From IMG/VR virus record IMGVR_UViG_3300046467_000823, positions 1 to 42,198 of that record: DNA of 42,198 nucleotides. The stretch is one strand, 5' to 3'. How positions within the stretch are numbered: the first letter of the stretch is position 1; each line of letters opens with the position of its first letter. The position numbers were made by a program, and so were the translations under genes. This DNA is from a virus. Under the pieces are notes generated by a model. The model saw only the letters and a list, made by a program, of their open reading frames with translations, did not search any database and was not told the origin of the DNA. Positions 25,504-34,132 of the stretch are shown piece after piece.

Positions 25504-26963
25504 GTTCATGCAAACTAGTAATAAAAGATGAGGTAAACGTCAAATTTGAAAATCTTTCACTCGAGTGGAGGAAACGGTTATCTAATAAATTTAAATACGA
25601 AATACCTTATGCTAGACATCTTCCGGCAGTTAAGCTAGGTAGATGGGATGGTAAAATATCATTTTTTGGTTTAGGTGGTTCTACATATCTTAACCTAGTT
25701 GACCAAATACTTCCTATACTAGAAGAGGGTGGAGTATACGTAGACTTTGAAGACAAAAGAATACAACACAACTTTGAGTTTAAAGCCGTTGACAAAAACT
25801 ATCTATCGCATATCAAGTGGCCTGAAACTCATCCTGCGGCAGGACAGTCAATAGAATTAAGAGATTATCAAGTAGAAACAATAAACAAGTTTATAGAAAA
25901 TCCTCAATGCATACAAGAGATTGCCACAGGAGCAGGTAAAACAATCATTACTGCGGCTCTGTGTCTACTAGTCGAACCTTATGGACGTACCTTAACCATT
26001 GTACCTAATAAAAGTCTAGTAACACAAACAGAGGAAGACTTCCTTGCTTGTAATTTAGACACCGGGGTTTACTTTGGTGATAGAAAAGAATTAGGCAGGT
26101 TCAATACTATTGCAACTTGGCAATCATTAAACGTATTAGAAAAGAAAAGCAAAGACGAACACACTGAAGCATTTGCAGAAGCAATACAAGGAATCAATAC
26201 AGTAATCATAGACGAGGTACACATGGCCAAGGCAGATGTACTTAAAAGATTACTTACTGGACCTTTTGCACACTGTGGCATACGTTGGGGACTAACAGGT
26301 ACAGTACCTAAAGCAGACTACGAGTTCATGGGTTTGAAATGTAGCATAGGAGAGGTCACGCACAGAATACAAGCAAGTGAACTACAAGACAAAGGCGTAC
26401 TTGCAAACTGTCATGTAAATGTGTTACAGACACAAGATCATCCTCAGTTCAAAACATATGCTGAAGAACTGAAATGGCTCACAACTGACAAAGTTAGAAT
26501 GGCATGGGTTGCAAAAACTATAAAAGATATAGCAACATCGGGAAACACATTAATACTTGTTGATAGGATATCGGCAGGACAAATATTACAAGAACAACTA
26601 GAGGGTTCGGTTTTCGTATCTGGATCTACTAAAAACATAGACAGGAAGGAACAATACGACGAAGTATCTACTGCAACAAATAAAATTATTATCGCAACAT
26701 ATGGTGTGGCTAGTGTTGGAATTAATATTCCTAGGATATTTAATCTTGTTCTTATTGAACCTGGTAAATCATTTGTAAGAGTTATTCAAAGTATAGGAAG
26801 AGGCATAAGAAAGGCCAAAGACAAAGAAAACGTGCAGATATGGGATATTACCAGTAGTTGCAAGTTTGCAAAAAGACATCTAGGAGCAAGGAAAAAGTTT
26901 TACAAAGAGGCCAATTACCCGTATAATATAGAGAAAGTAAATTATGAAAATCCTTACACTTGA
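25500..26963 (+). CDS. uvsW: UvsW-type SF2 DNA/RNA helicase
   Basis: UvsW rewinds and branch-migrates recombination intermediates and unwinds R-loops at origins. The N-terminal domain (residues 1-110, with LPAVKLGRWDGKISFF) is the UvsW DNA-binding domain. Helicase motifs follow: LRDYQ (Q-like, 120-124), Walker A ATGAGKT (142-148), DEVH (238-241), LTGT (265-268), and motif VI RVIQSIGRGIRKA near 435. At 487 aa it is close to T4 UvsW (503 aa). It overlaps the next gene by 20 bases. Confidence 0.95.
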   Translation: MSSCKLVIKDEVNVKFENLSLEWRKRLSNKFKYEIPYARHLPAVKLGRWDGKISFFGLGGSTYLNLVDQILPILEEGGVYVDFEDKRIQHNFEFKAVDKNYLSHIKWPETHPAAGQSIELRDYQVETINKFIENPQCIQEIATGAGKTIITAALCLLVEPYGRTLTIVPNKSLVTQTEEDFLACNLDTGVYFGDRKELGRFNTIATWQSLNVLEKKSKDEHTEAFAEAIQGINTVIIDEVHMAKADVLKRLLTGPFAHCGIRWGLTGTVPKADYEFMGLKCSIGEVTHRIQASELQDKGVLANCHVNVLQTQDHPQFKTYAEELKWLTTDKVRMAWVAKTIKDIATSGNTLILVDRISAGQILQEQLEGSVFVSGSTKNIDRKEQYDEVSTATNKIIIATYGVASVGINIPRIFNLVLIEPGKSFVRVIQSIGRGIRKAKDKENVQIWDITSSCKFAKRHLGARKKFYKEANYPYNIEKVNYENPYT

Positions 26964-27447
26964 TAACCGAGCATATACACTAGAGAAAATACCTGAATGG
27001 GTAGATGAGAACTTGCGTTTTGCAGTATTAGATAACTCTGATCCTGAGAATCCAGATTTCTTTTACATACCTTTAATTTTTTTAGAAAGTTTTAATGCGC
27101 CAGCGGCTGTGTTAGAAATTGGCAAATGGAAAATAAAAATGCCATTAGATTGGAAAATGTTAATAGGAGAGGCAGGCCAAGAAGAAATGCACGTGTTACC
27201 AATAACAAGTTTAAACGACAGAGGCTTTGAGGCTTTTACATTTAATCCATTGTGTAGTCCTAAACCAGATTTTTATCCTATAGATATTGTAGATATCTAT
27301 ACAGAAGTTAAATGGTACTTTCCTAAAATAAAATCAGGACAGATGTTATCGGTTCCTTTAACTGGAGGATCAAAGCCTGTATGTGCTTATTTCGTAAAAG
27401 ATATTTCAAGACAATGTGAACAGGTAGATTATGGTAACTGCTGGTAG
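26944..27447 (+). CDS. Conserved hypothetical protein of marine T4-like phages (167 aa), downstream of uvsW
   Basis: The protein starts KILTLDNRAYTLEKIPEWVDENLRFAVLDN in two runs and contains FFYIPLIFLESFNAPAAVLEI, KMPLDWKMLIGE, LPITSLNDRGFEAFTFNPL and EVKWYFPKIKSGQM. It is beta-rich and acidic and ends CAYFVKDISRQCEQVDYGNCW. I recall proteins of this pattern directly after uvsW in marine T4-like phages, without a known function. The 20-base overlap with uvsW implies coupling. It is not a gp55 sigma factor: no helix-turn-helix or sigma region 2 is visible. Confidence 0.8.
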   Translation: MKILTLDNRAYTLEKIPEWVDENLRFAVLDNSDPENPDFFYIPLIFLESFNAPAAVLEIGKWKIKMPLDWKMLIGEAGQEEMHVLPITSLNDRGFEAFTFNPLCSPKPDFYPIDIVDIYTEVKWYFPKIKSGQMLSVPLTGGSKPVCAYFVKDISRQCEQVDYGNCW

Positions 27448-27691
27448 AAGACACATTAACCTCAAAGCACCAATTATAAAAATGCAAGGTGGATACGTGT
27501 GGATGAATCGACATTGGCCACAAGATTTTTTTGATTGGATGAGGGAAGAAAAGATGACATTCACGGAAATAAAAATGAGGGATAAAAAACTTACACTCTA
27601 TTTTAAAACGCCAGAAGAGTGTACAATGTTTGGATTAAAATATGACAGAGAAAAACAAGAGGAAATTTTTCGAACTACGGACTGGTCTTAA
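27431..27691 (+). CDS. Small conserved hypothetical protein (86 aa)
   Basis: This small alpha/beta protein has INLKAPIIKMQGGYVWMN, HWPQDFFDWMREEKMTF and the strands TEIKMRDKKLTLYF. It has no cysteine or catalytic motif. It overlaps the upstream gene by 17 bases and the downstream gene by 50, continuing the tight block after uvsW. Function is not recognised. Confidence 0.7.
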   Translation: MVTAGRRHINLKAPIIKMQGGYVWMNRHWPQDFFDWMREEKMTFTEIKMRDKKLTLYFKTPEECTMFGLKYDREKQEEIFRTTDWS

Positions 27692-28100
27692 AGCAGTAGA
27701 CTTTAGAAACAAAGACTATTTTGACAGGATAGACGATCATGAAAAATCGTTGTATTCACCTTATATGTTAATGAGGTATGCTTCGAGTGTATCATCAAAA
27801 GATAGATTTTATGTAGAACACTATGTTGAGATGGTTAATGAATGTGTTAACAAACACTGTTTTACATTAGGTTCAAAACATAAAAAATTATTATGGATAT
27901 TAACTGCTATGTGTGGTGCATTACAGCAACAATTTCATCCATGGATAAAACCAATGAAACGTGTACCAAACAAAAGTTTAAAAAAACTACAACAAATATA
28001 TCCTAATTGGAAAGAAGTCGATTTAGAAACACTAGATAAAATTATTACTGATAGAGAATTAGAGGAACTAATAGAAGCACATGGCATCGAATCTAAATAA
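27642..28100 (+). CDS. Possible gp62-like clamp-loader small subunit (152 aa)
   Basis: The layout resembles the short gp62 of marine T4-like phages: YSPYMLMRYASS near the N-terminus (like the Y-x-P-F-x-x-N-R-A-L-S start), EHYVEMVNECVNKH, then KHKKLLWILTAMCGAL, FHPWIKPMKR (like W-x-K), and a C-terminal helix with TDRELEELIEAHG. gp62 with gp44 loads the gp45 sliding clamp on DNA. The clamp and gp44 genes are not in the window and the match is by pattern only. The 50-base overlap with the preceding gene makes the start uncertain. Confidence 0.45.
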   Translation: MTEKNKRKFFELRTGLKAVDFRNKDYFDRIDDHEKSLYSPYMLMRYASSVSSKDRFYVEHYVEMVNECVNKHCFTLGSKHKKLLWILTAMCGALQQQFHPWIKPMKRVPNKSLKKLQQIYPNWKEVDLETLDKIITDRELEELIEAHGIESK

Positions 28101-28767
28101 ATGTACCTATTGTAACAAAACATTCGCTAAAGAAAGAACATTACAAGTTCACCTTTGCGAACCAAAAAGAAGATACTTACAAAAAGATGAAAAATGGGTA
28201 GTGAATGCTTTTATGGTATTCCAACGATTTTATCAAATACATCAACACAGCAGTAAAATAAAAACATATGAAGAGTTTTGTACTAGTTCTTATTATAATG
28301 CTTTTGTAAAATTCGGCAGATTTATTATGCATATTAATCCGTTGTATCCAGAAAAATATATCGATTACGTTTTACAATCTAAAATTAAATTAGATCATTG
28401 GGCAAGAGATGATTTATACGAAGCATACTTAATTGATATACTTAAAGTAGAACCTGTAGAAGCGGCACTACAAAGATCAGTTACAACTATGATGGACTGG
28501 GCAACTGAACAAAATGCACAATGGCCGGACTACTTTAGACTTGTTAATACAAATAGAGCAGTAGCACACATACAGCAAGGTAAAATAAGTCCTTGGTTGT
28601 TGCTAGGTTGCAACGCAGGAAAAAAGATGTTAAAATCATTTAGTGACGAACAATTACAAATGACACAAAGATTTATTAATCCAGAATATTGGGCAAACAA
28701 ATTTAAAAGTTTCCCAGCTGATCATTTGTTGGTACAAGATACAGCTAAGGAGGCTAAAGTTGAATAA
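28081..28767 (+). CDS. C2H2-like zinc-finger phage protein (228 aa), function unknown
   Basis: A single zinc finger at the N-terminus (CTYCNKTFAKERTLQVHLC, residues 8-26) has C-x2-C and H-x-C spacing, so the finger is C2HC rather than C2H2. It is followed by basic PKRR. The remaining 190 residues are helical (AFMVFQRFYQIHQHSSK, WARDDLYEAYLIDILKVEP, FRLVNTNRAVAHIQQG) and end with a polar tail. It overlaps the previous gene by 20 bases. A nucleic-acid-binding replication accessory role is likely given the finger and the neighbours, with no named homologue recognised. Confidence 0.75.
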   Translation: MASNLNKCTYCNKTFAKERTLQVHLCEPKRRYLQKDEKWVVNAFMVFQRFYQIHQHSSKIKTYEEFCTSSYYNAFVKFGRFIMHINPLYPEKYIDYVLQSKIKLDHWARDDLYEAYLIDILKVEPVEAALQRSVTTMMDWATEQNAQWPDYFRLVNTNRAVAHIQQGKISPWLLLGCNAGKKMLKSFSDEQLQMTQRFINPEYWANKFKSFPADHLLVQDTAKEAKVE

Positions 28768-28993
28768 AATAAATTTTGAGATCGCAGACGAATTACAGTT
28801 CGAAGCTGGCGATAGCTGTGTTGTAATAAAGAAAAACGGCTCTATTTCAAAAATTATAGTACCAAAGATGGATACAGAGATGTTAAACAGTGATGGATAC
28901 AGAACATTACTTGACATAATAGATATATTACAACCAGGATCAAAAGAAGAATTTATCAAACACAATGAGAAACACAAAGGAAGTATACACTAA
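28760..28993 (+). CDS. Small hypothetical protein with TTG start (77 aa)
   Basis: Translation starts at TTG 28760, supported by a perfect AAGGAGG (28747-28753) 6 bases upstream. No ATG is available near. The protein has a beta-rich front (INFEIADELQFEAGDSCVVIKKNG) and a helical end (LLDIIDILQPGSKEEFIKHN). It overlaps the previous gene by 8 bases and shares one base (TAATG) with the DnaE-like gene after it. Function is unknown, and coupling suggests a partner of one of these. Confidence 0.75.
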   Translation: MNKINFEIADELQFEAGDSCVVIKKNGSISKIIVPKMDTEMLNSDGYRTLLDIIDILQPGSKEEFIKHNEKHKGSIH

Positions 28994-29583
28994 TGCCTGA
29001 TGTAGATATAGATTTTTTTGATAGAGATAAGACTTTAAAACTTTTTAAACATACCCCGGCTTCAATAATAAAAAACGATAAAACAGAAAAACACAAAACA
29101 GGAGTTTACTTTCATGCTATACCAGAACATCCAGTAACTGGACATTCTTCATTAGATTATAAGAACGCAGAGGACAGAGGATATTTTAAAATAGACTGTC
29201 TGAATGTAAACATATACAAAGAAGTTAAATCAGAACAGGAACTTGTTGAATTAATGATCCAGGAACCTGATTGGGATATGCTGAAAGATCCTAAAGTAGT
29301 AGAAAACCTTTTTCACCTAAATAGCCATTTTAATATAGTAGCTAAACTAGAGCCAAAAACTATTGAACAACTTGCGGCTGTATTAGCAATCATACGTCCT
29401 GCTAAAAGAGGACTAATGTATAAAGATTGGAAAAATATATTAAAAGACGTTTGGACAAAACCAACAGACGGATCATACTTCTTTAAGAAGTCACACGCAG
29501 TTGCTTATGCTCAAGCGATTGTTGTTCAGCTGAATTTATTAAGTAAGGCTAAATATAACTTTAGTGCACCAAAGGAAACGTAA
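28993..29583 (+). CDS. Highly reduced DnaE-like (C-family DNA polymerase) protein, 196 aa
   Basis: The protein begins exactly at the polymerase active-site motif, MPDVDIDFFDRD, as in bacterial DnaE PDFDVDF, giving D3 and D5. Next KTGVYFHAIPEHPVTGH resembles the DnaE HAGGVVI region, and GYFKIDCLNV resembles KFDFLGL with the third catalytic Asp (D68). Then LFHLNSHFNIVAKLEP and IEQLAAVLAIIRPAK match FQLES...EDLIALVALYRPGP, and FFKKSHAVAYAQAIVV matches FNKSHAAAYA. The PHP domain, fingers, clamp-binding and OB parts are absent, so it is one sixth of DnaE (about 1160 aa). Processive polymerisation by itself is unlikely. Function unknown. Confidence 0.72.
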   Translation: MPDVDIDFFDRDKTLKLFKHTPASIIKNDKTEKHKTGVYFHAIPEHPVTGHSSLDYKNAEDRGYFKIDCLNVNIYKEVKSEQELVELMIQEPDWDMLKDPKVVENLFHLNSHFNIVAKLEPKTIEQLAAVLAIIRPAKRGLMYKDWKNILKDVWTKPTDGSYFFKKSHAVAYAQAIVVQLNLLSKAKYNFSAPKET

Positions 29584-29713
29584 ACTCACTAAAAAACATA
29601 AGAAAAAAATCTCCACTCATCGCTCTTCAGAACCATTCGGATATCAGCCAGACAATCCTATAACAAAATATTATGCAAGATATATTGGAAAATGGGAAAA
29701 AAGCGGAAGTTAA
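29564..29713 (+). CDS. Very small basic protein with GTG start (49 aa)
   Basis: A frame below the usual length cut-off encodes HQRKRKLTKKHKKKI at the start and FGYQPDNPITKYYARYIGKW near the end. It has a basic N-terminus and an ordered-looking C-terminus. It overlaps the DnaE-like gene by 20 bases and ends 4 bases into the convergent gene, filling an otherwise empty gap as phage genes usually do. No clear Shine-Dalgarno is seen, so the start is uncertain. Nucleic-acid binding is suggested by charge only. Confidence 0.45.
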   Translation: MHQRKRKLTKKHKKKISTHRSSEPFGYQPDNPITKYYARYIGKWEKSGS

Positions 29714-30084
29714 CTAGGACGTCTTACTAATTGGATTGTTTTTCTTTTAGGCCGTTTCCTTGAAATTTCGGAAAGTCTTACTGTTGGCCCATGTACTATT
29801 TCTACATCTTTTGAAGATAGTGTTATCAACGTTGTACGAAAATAACGGAAATCGCCTTTAAGAAATATGTTAATTGGTATTTTTCTGTTTGATTCATGCC
29901 ACCAAGATTCACCAAATTTCAAAAATGTCATCTTATCTTGGGGTTGCATTATTCTACCATAGTCATAGAAACTAATAACGTTATTATCCTCATTCTGTAC
30001 TATACCTACAAACTCTAAATCACCTTTTCGTATAAGGCTCAAAAATGGGAATTTATCTCTCAATGTGTTAAAAATTTCATTCAT
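29710..30084 (-). CDS. Conserved hypothetical phage protein (124 aa)
   Basis: The ordered sequence has DKFPFLSLIRKGDLEFVGIVQNED, then FYDYGRIMQ, FLKFGESWWHESNRKIPINIFLKGDFRYFR and KDVEIVHGPTVRLSEI. It ends with a very basic tail (SRKRPKRKTIQLVRRPS). The patterned Trp and Tyr residues indicate a compact fold, and I associate this pattern with marine T4-like phages without a known function. It is one of four minus-strand loci and converges with the small GTG-started ORF. Confidence 0.75.
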   Translation of the reverse strand: MNEIFNTLRDKFPFLSLIRKGDLEFVGIVQNEDNNVISFYDYGRIMQPQDKMTFLKFGESWWHESNRKIPINIFLKGDFRYFRTTLITLSSKDVEIVHGPTVRLSEISRKRPKRKTIQLVRRPS

Positions 30085-30092
30085 AATCTATC

Positions 30093-30100
30093 TATAAATA
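30093..30100 (+). promoter_or_regulatory. Perfect T4-type late promoter (TATAAATA)
   Basis: TATAAATA followed by CTG matches the T4 late consensus. It lies 16 bases before the ATG at 30117 in the divergent gap with the minus-strand gene at 30084. It would express the 267-aa gene late, and possibly the primase and helicase genes behind it. Confidence 0.7.
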
Positions 30101-30116
30101 CTGTTAAATATGTATT

Positions 30117-30920
30117 ATGCAAACAGTACAAAGGTATTTAATAAACAACTTGGTAATTGCCTATATAAGTGGTTATCACGGAAGGAACTCAAAAGTGTAC
30201 GATAGACGTTTAACACTTCATAGGGGAGTATCAAATCCCATAACATTCACGTTCAAAAACGAGGATCAGAAGGCCCAAGACATTACAGCAAAGACATACG
30301 AATTAAACGTTATTGACACTGAAAGTAAAAAATCAGTTATTACAAAAACACTATCGATACTTGATGACGGCTCTACAGTTAGCACAAAGGGTGACGCTAG
30401 TACCACAATAACAGAAGGTGACCTACTACCATTAGAAGCCAAGTTCTACAACTTTGCAGTACGTGAAGTTAAAGCAGACGGTAGCAGAGAAGTAACTTAT
30501 GCAGACACAAGTTATGCGGCCGGGGGCACAATTGAACTGCTTGAAGGTGCTTATCCAGGATTTACAGCAAGTACCTCAGTAACAAATTTTGACTCGGGAC
30601 AAGGTCCATTAGACAATACTTCAGGATCTATAGATGCAAAACCAGGTATTAATAACAATAAAGCATTACACACAATCGCAGTTTATACAAAAGATTTTAC
30701 AGGCACAATAAAAGTTCAAGGTACTCTATCAGCAAGTCCGTCATCAGCTGATTGGTTTCATATTACCATGGATGGTGCAGGAAGTTCGGCTAACGAACTT
30801 ACTAGCATAACTGGTGTTACCGATTATAATTTTTATGGTAATTACCAAAACGTAAGATTTACTTGGGGAAGTAATACCGGTACTACTGGAATCGTTGACA
30901 AAATCCTATATAGACAGTAA
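30117..30920 (+). CDS. Putative late virion protein (267 aa), beta-rich
   Basis: After a short helix (TVQRYLINNLVIAYISGY) the protein is almost all beta: VYDRRLTLHRGVSNPITFTFKNEDQ in two runs, ITAKTYELNVIDTE, and later TIKVQGTLSASPSSADWFHI and YQNVRFTW. The high Thr/Ser/Gly/Asp content and repeated strands are typical of phage tail, fibre or decoration proteins. A perfect late promoter precedes it. It is separated by 11 bases from the primase gene. Which virion part it belongs to is unknown. Confidence 0.7.
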   Translation: MQTVQRYLINNLVIAYISGYHGRNSKVYDRRLTLHRGVSNPITFTFKNEDQKAQDITAKTYELNVIDTESKKSVITKTLSILDDGSTVSTKGDASTTITEGDLLPLEAKFYNFAVREVKADGSREVTYADTSYAAGGTIELLEGAYPGFTASTSVTNFDSGQGPLDNTSGSIDAKPGINNNKALHTIAVYTKDFTGTIKVQGTLSASPSSADWFHITMDGAGSSANELTSITGVTDYNFYGNYQNVRFTWGSNTGTTGIVDKILYRQ

Positions 30921-30931
30921 AATAGTACTGT

Positions 30932-31945
30932 ATGAACCTAATACAGAATACAATTCTGACTTCGCTACCTGCGGGTCGAAAAAAAACACCTAGTGGTTGG
31001 ATAAGTTTTAACGCACCTTGTTGTATACACAACGGAGAAACTGCAGATAAAAAGAAACGTGGTGGTATAATGACTAGTGCTGACGGAACAATATCTTATC
31101 ATTGTTTCAACTGTGGGTACAAAGCAAACTATGTTATAGGACGTAAACTTAATCAAAAGATGAGAACGTTTATGAGTTACATTGGAATAACCGATGATAC
31201 TATAAGAAAACTAGCCATTGAAGCTATGCGTCATGAAGAAGGCGATATAAAGTTTGAAAAGAAAAAGTTTGTAACATTTAAAAAGAAAACACTACCTAAA
31301 AATGCACACGAGTTATCTTTTTGGTTAGAGAAATATATTGCAAAAGATTTAACAGAACCACAATGGCAAAAAATAGATGCTATATTAAATTATTTAAGAA
31401 ATAGAGGTATTGGAGCAGACTGGTATGACTTTATGTATTCTCCTGTTAACATTTGGGATATAGATAAAAGATTATTAATTCCTTTTTATTGGAAGGGTGA
31501 TATAGTAGGTTATACTGGTAGAATATTTGATCAGTCAGACAAAGTAAAATATTATACCGATGTACAACCTGGATATGTGTTTAACATGGATGTACAAGAC
31601 TGGACAAGAAAATTTGTAATTGTTACAGAAGGGCCGTTTGATGCCATTACCGTTTCTGGCGTTAGCATACTTGGCTCTGAGATAAATGATACACAGCGAG
31701 AGCTGATAGATGGACTAGGAAGACAGGTAATTGTAGTACCAGATAGAGATGCACCAGGAGAAAAACTGATTAACCAAGCAATGGAATTTGGCTGGAGCGT
31801 TGCTTTTCCAGAATGGGATAAAACGGTTGGCGATGTAGCCGAAGCTGTGTTAAAATATGGTAGACTGTTTACTATACAATCAATATTAAAAACAACAGAA
31901 AAGAGTAAACTGAAGATAGATTTAAAGAGAAAAATGTATGGCTGA
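30932..31945 (+). CDS. 61: DNA primase, gp61-like
   Basis: This primase synthesises RNA primers on the lagging strand with helicase gp41. The N-terminal zinc-binding module has C30, C31 and H33 (APCCIHNG), then H57, C58 and C61 (YHCFNCGYKA). The TOPRIM core has VTEGPFDAI near residue 231 (catalytic Glu) and VVPDRDAPGE near 267 (Asp-x-Asp). At 337 aa it equals T4 gp61 (342 aa). It overlaps the helicase gene by 8 bases, a compact primosome operon. Confidence 0.95.
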   Translation: MNLIQNTILTSLPAGRKKTPSGWISFNAPCCIHNGETADKKKRGGIMTSADGTISYHCFNCGYKANYVIGRKLNQKMRTFMSYIGITDDTIRKLAIEAMRHEEGDIKFEKKKFVTFKKKTLPKNAHELSFWLEKYIAKDLTEPQWQKIDAILNYLRNRGIGADWYDFMYSPVNIWDIDKRLLIPFYWKGDIVGYTGRIFDQSDKVKYYTDVQPGYVFNMDVQDWTRKFVIVTEGPFDAITVSGVSILGSEINDTQRELIDGLGRQVIVVPDRDAPGEKLINQAMEFGWSVAFPEWDKTVGDVAEAVLKYGRLFTIQSILKTTEKSKLKIDLKRKMYG

Positions 31946-33407
31946 TTATAACGAACAACAATCGCAGGCTAAGAACTATTCATTTGATGTACAGAAATTG
32001 TATATTGAAATGTTATTAGCAGATGCTGAATCATTCGCTAGGGCACATAACATATTCAAACCCGAAGCATTTGATCGTAAGTTGCAACCTATTGCAAAAT
32101 TTATTAAAGATTACATGGAAGAATACAAAGTGATGCCAGAGGTTGAACAAGTTAATGCATCGCACGATATCAAACTGAAAGAAGCAAAGGATCTTGACCC
32201 GGCACACTTTGACTGGTTATTAGATGAGTTTGAAACGTTTTCTAGACACAAAGCACTTGAACGTGCAATACTATCATCAGCTGATCTTTTAGAGAAAGGA
32301 GACTATGCTCCAGTTGAGGACATGGTTAAAGAGGCAGTGAACGTAGGACTTACACGTGATCTAGGTACAGATTATTTTGAAGATCCAAAAGGTAGACTAG
32401 AGTTTTTAAAGAACTCCAATGGGCAAGTCAGCACAGGTTGGCCAACTATTGATAAGAAACTATTCGGTGGATTCAACAGAGGAGAACTAAACATCTTTGC
32501 AGGAGGTTCAGGAGCAGGTAAAAGTTTATTCTTACAGAATCTTGCAGTAAATTGGGCAACCTCTGGGTTGAACGTTTGTTATATATCTTTTGAATTGTCA
32601 GAGGCATTAACGGCAATGAGATTAGATGCTATGATGACTAACATTCCAACTAGAAAAGTTTTTCCTGAAATAGATAATGTTGAAATGAAAGTTAAACTGT
32701 TAAGAAAAAAATCAGGTAACTTACAAATAAAATACTTGCCAAGTGGTAGTAATGTGTTAGACGTAAAAACATATATTAAAGAATTAGAGCTAAAAAATAA
32801 AAAGAAAATAGATTGTATATTAGTTGACTATCTGGATCTTATGATGCCGAAGAGTAAAAGAATATCGCCAGCAGACTTGTTTATTAAAGACAAGTATGTG
32901 TCAGAAGAATTAAGAAATTTAGTTGTTGAAAAACAATGTGTACTAGCAACAGCATCACAGTTGAACAGAGCAAGTGTTGAAGAAATAGAGTTTGATCACT
33001 CTCATATCTCAGGCGGACTATCGAAAATACAAACAGCAGATAACGTGATTGGTATTTTTACAAGTAGAGCAATGAAAGAACGTGGAAGATATCAAATACA
33101 ATTTATGAAGACTAGATCATCTAGTGGTGTTGGACAGAAAGTGGATTTAGAATTTAATGTAGACAGTTTGAGAATTAGCAGTCTAGACGAGGAAGAATCA
33201 CAAAGCTACAACCAAACAGGAAAGAACAAGATATATGATTCTTTAAAACAAACTTCTAAAGTAACTAGTGATTCACCAAAAGATGCAACTCCAAAAATCC
33301 CAGATCCACGTAAAGGAGATAATATGGGCGTTAAAGTAAAAGCAACTGTTGAAGGTGGAAAACTTAGACAACTGTTAAACGAATTGCACTCAGACGAGGA
33401 ACAGTAG
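31938..33407 (+). CDS. 41: Replicative DNA helicase, gp41-like (DnaB family)
   Basis: This hexameric 5'-3' helicase moves on the lagging strand. The N-terminal domain (1-160) binds the primase. The RecA-like motor has Walker A AGGSGAGKS (near 188-196), LNVCYISFELSEALT, Walker B CILVDYLDLM, and ASQLNRASVEEIEFDHSH followed by SGGLSKIQTADNVIG with the sensor residues. The C-terminus (from about 420) is polar and low-complexity. At 489 aa it matches T4 gp41 (475 aa). Its stop codon TAG overlaps the GTG start of the next gene by one base. Confidence 0.96.
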   Translation: MADYNEQQSQAKNYSFDVQKLYIEMLLADAESFARAHNIFKPEAFDRKLQPIAKFIKDYMEEYKVMPEVEQVNASHDIKLKEAKDLDPAHFDWLLDEFETFSRHKALERAILSSADLLEKGDYAPVEDMVKEAVNVGLTRDLGTDYFEDPKGRLEFLKNSNGQVSTGWPTIDKKLFGGFNRGELNIFAGGSGAGKSLFLQNLAVNWATSGLNVCYISFELSEALTAMRLDAMMTNIPTRKVFPEIDNVEMKVKLLRKKSGNLQIKYLPSGSNVLDVKTYIKELELKNKKKIDCILVDYLDLMMPKSKRISPADLFIKDKYVSEELRNLVVEKQCVLATASQLNRASVEEIEFDHSHISGGLSKIQTADNVIGIFTSRAMKERGRYQIQFMKTRSSSGVGQKVDLEFNVDSLRISSLDEEESQSYNQTGKNKIYDSLKQTSKVTSDSPKDATPKIPDPRKGDNMGVKVKATVEGGKLRQLLNELHSDEEQ

Positions 33408-34123
33408 TGAAAAAGTGTATTGTTCAGTACTGGATCCCTAGTATTGAATATAGTGAACCTGATTACAATAAAATTTTAAAAGACGAACAATCCGGCCTTG
33501 CACTTCTTAGTGCAAAAAGTTTTCAAGCGTATGCAGACAAATATGGCTATGACTTTATTAGAATACAAAAAAAGAAACTAGGTTTTAGACATCCAACATT
33601 TGAAAGATTTGATTTATGGTTAGACGATGCTTGGTGGGAAAAGTACGATGAGATTCTGTACGTGGACAGTGACGTATTTGCTATGCCTACTGCTCCAGAT
33701 ATATTTGCACAATATCCTGCACAAGGAACATTAAAAGTTTGTGTACACCCCGGTTTCCAATTAGCTACAGAACAAGAACAAATAGACCATATCTACTCTG
33801 GACTTCTAAAAGAATGTACTATACAACAAGTAACACAAAATGGTTTCCAAGCTGGTGTTTTTATTATAACCAAAGAAGCAAGAGAACTAATGAAACCTTA
33901 CATAGCAAAATACAAGGAATTAAACGACCATGACGGACATATATTATTATGGGCTACTATAAAAAGTGGTGTACCATTAACACGGATGACCGAACTTTAT
34001 AATTTTAAGAATGCATTTATGAAGAATAAACCATCAGTACACTTCTTCCATGCCGCGGGGCATAAAAAACACAATTTACAGTTACGGATTTTATCTTTTC
34101 TCCGGGACAACGGAATTAAATAA
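33407..34123 (+). CDS. GT-A glycosyltransferase, paralogue of the gene at 15805-16542
   Basis: It starts at GTG 33407, overlapping the helicase stop (TAGTG). The motif is LYVDSDVFA (D87-x-D89), preceded by HPTFERFDLWLDDAW and followed by PDIFAQYPA, GFQAGVFIITK and HILLWATIKSGVP. The paralogue at 15805 on the opposite strand shares all these blocks, including PDIFAQY. At 238 aa it is soluble. It opens the second sugar island directly behind replication genes. Confidence 0.87.
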   Translation: MKKCIVQYWIPSIEYSEPDYNKILKDEQSGLALLSAKSFQAYADKYGYDFIRIQKKKLGFRHPTFERFDLWLDDAWWEKYDEILYVDSDVFAMPTAPDIFAQYPAQGTLKVCVHPGFQLATEQEQIDHIYSGLLKECTIQQVTQNGFQAGVFIITKEARELMKPYIAKYKELNDHDGHILLWATIKSGVPLTRMTELYNFKNAFMKNKPSVHFFHAAGHKKHNLQLRILSFLRDNGIK

Positions 34124-34132
34124 GCGTATATT

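Noticed and set aside
26944-27447. 167-aa protein as the late sigma factor gp55
   Set aside because: No sigma region 2 or helix-turn-helix pattern; it is beta-rich.
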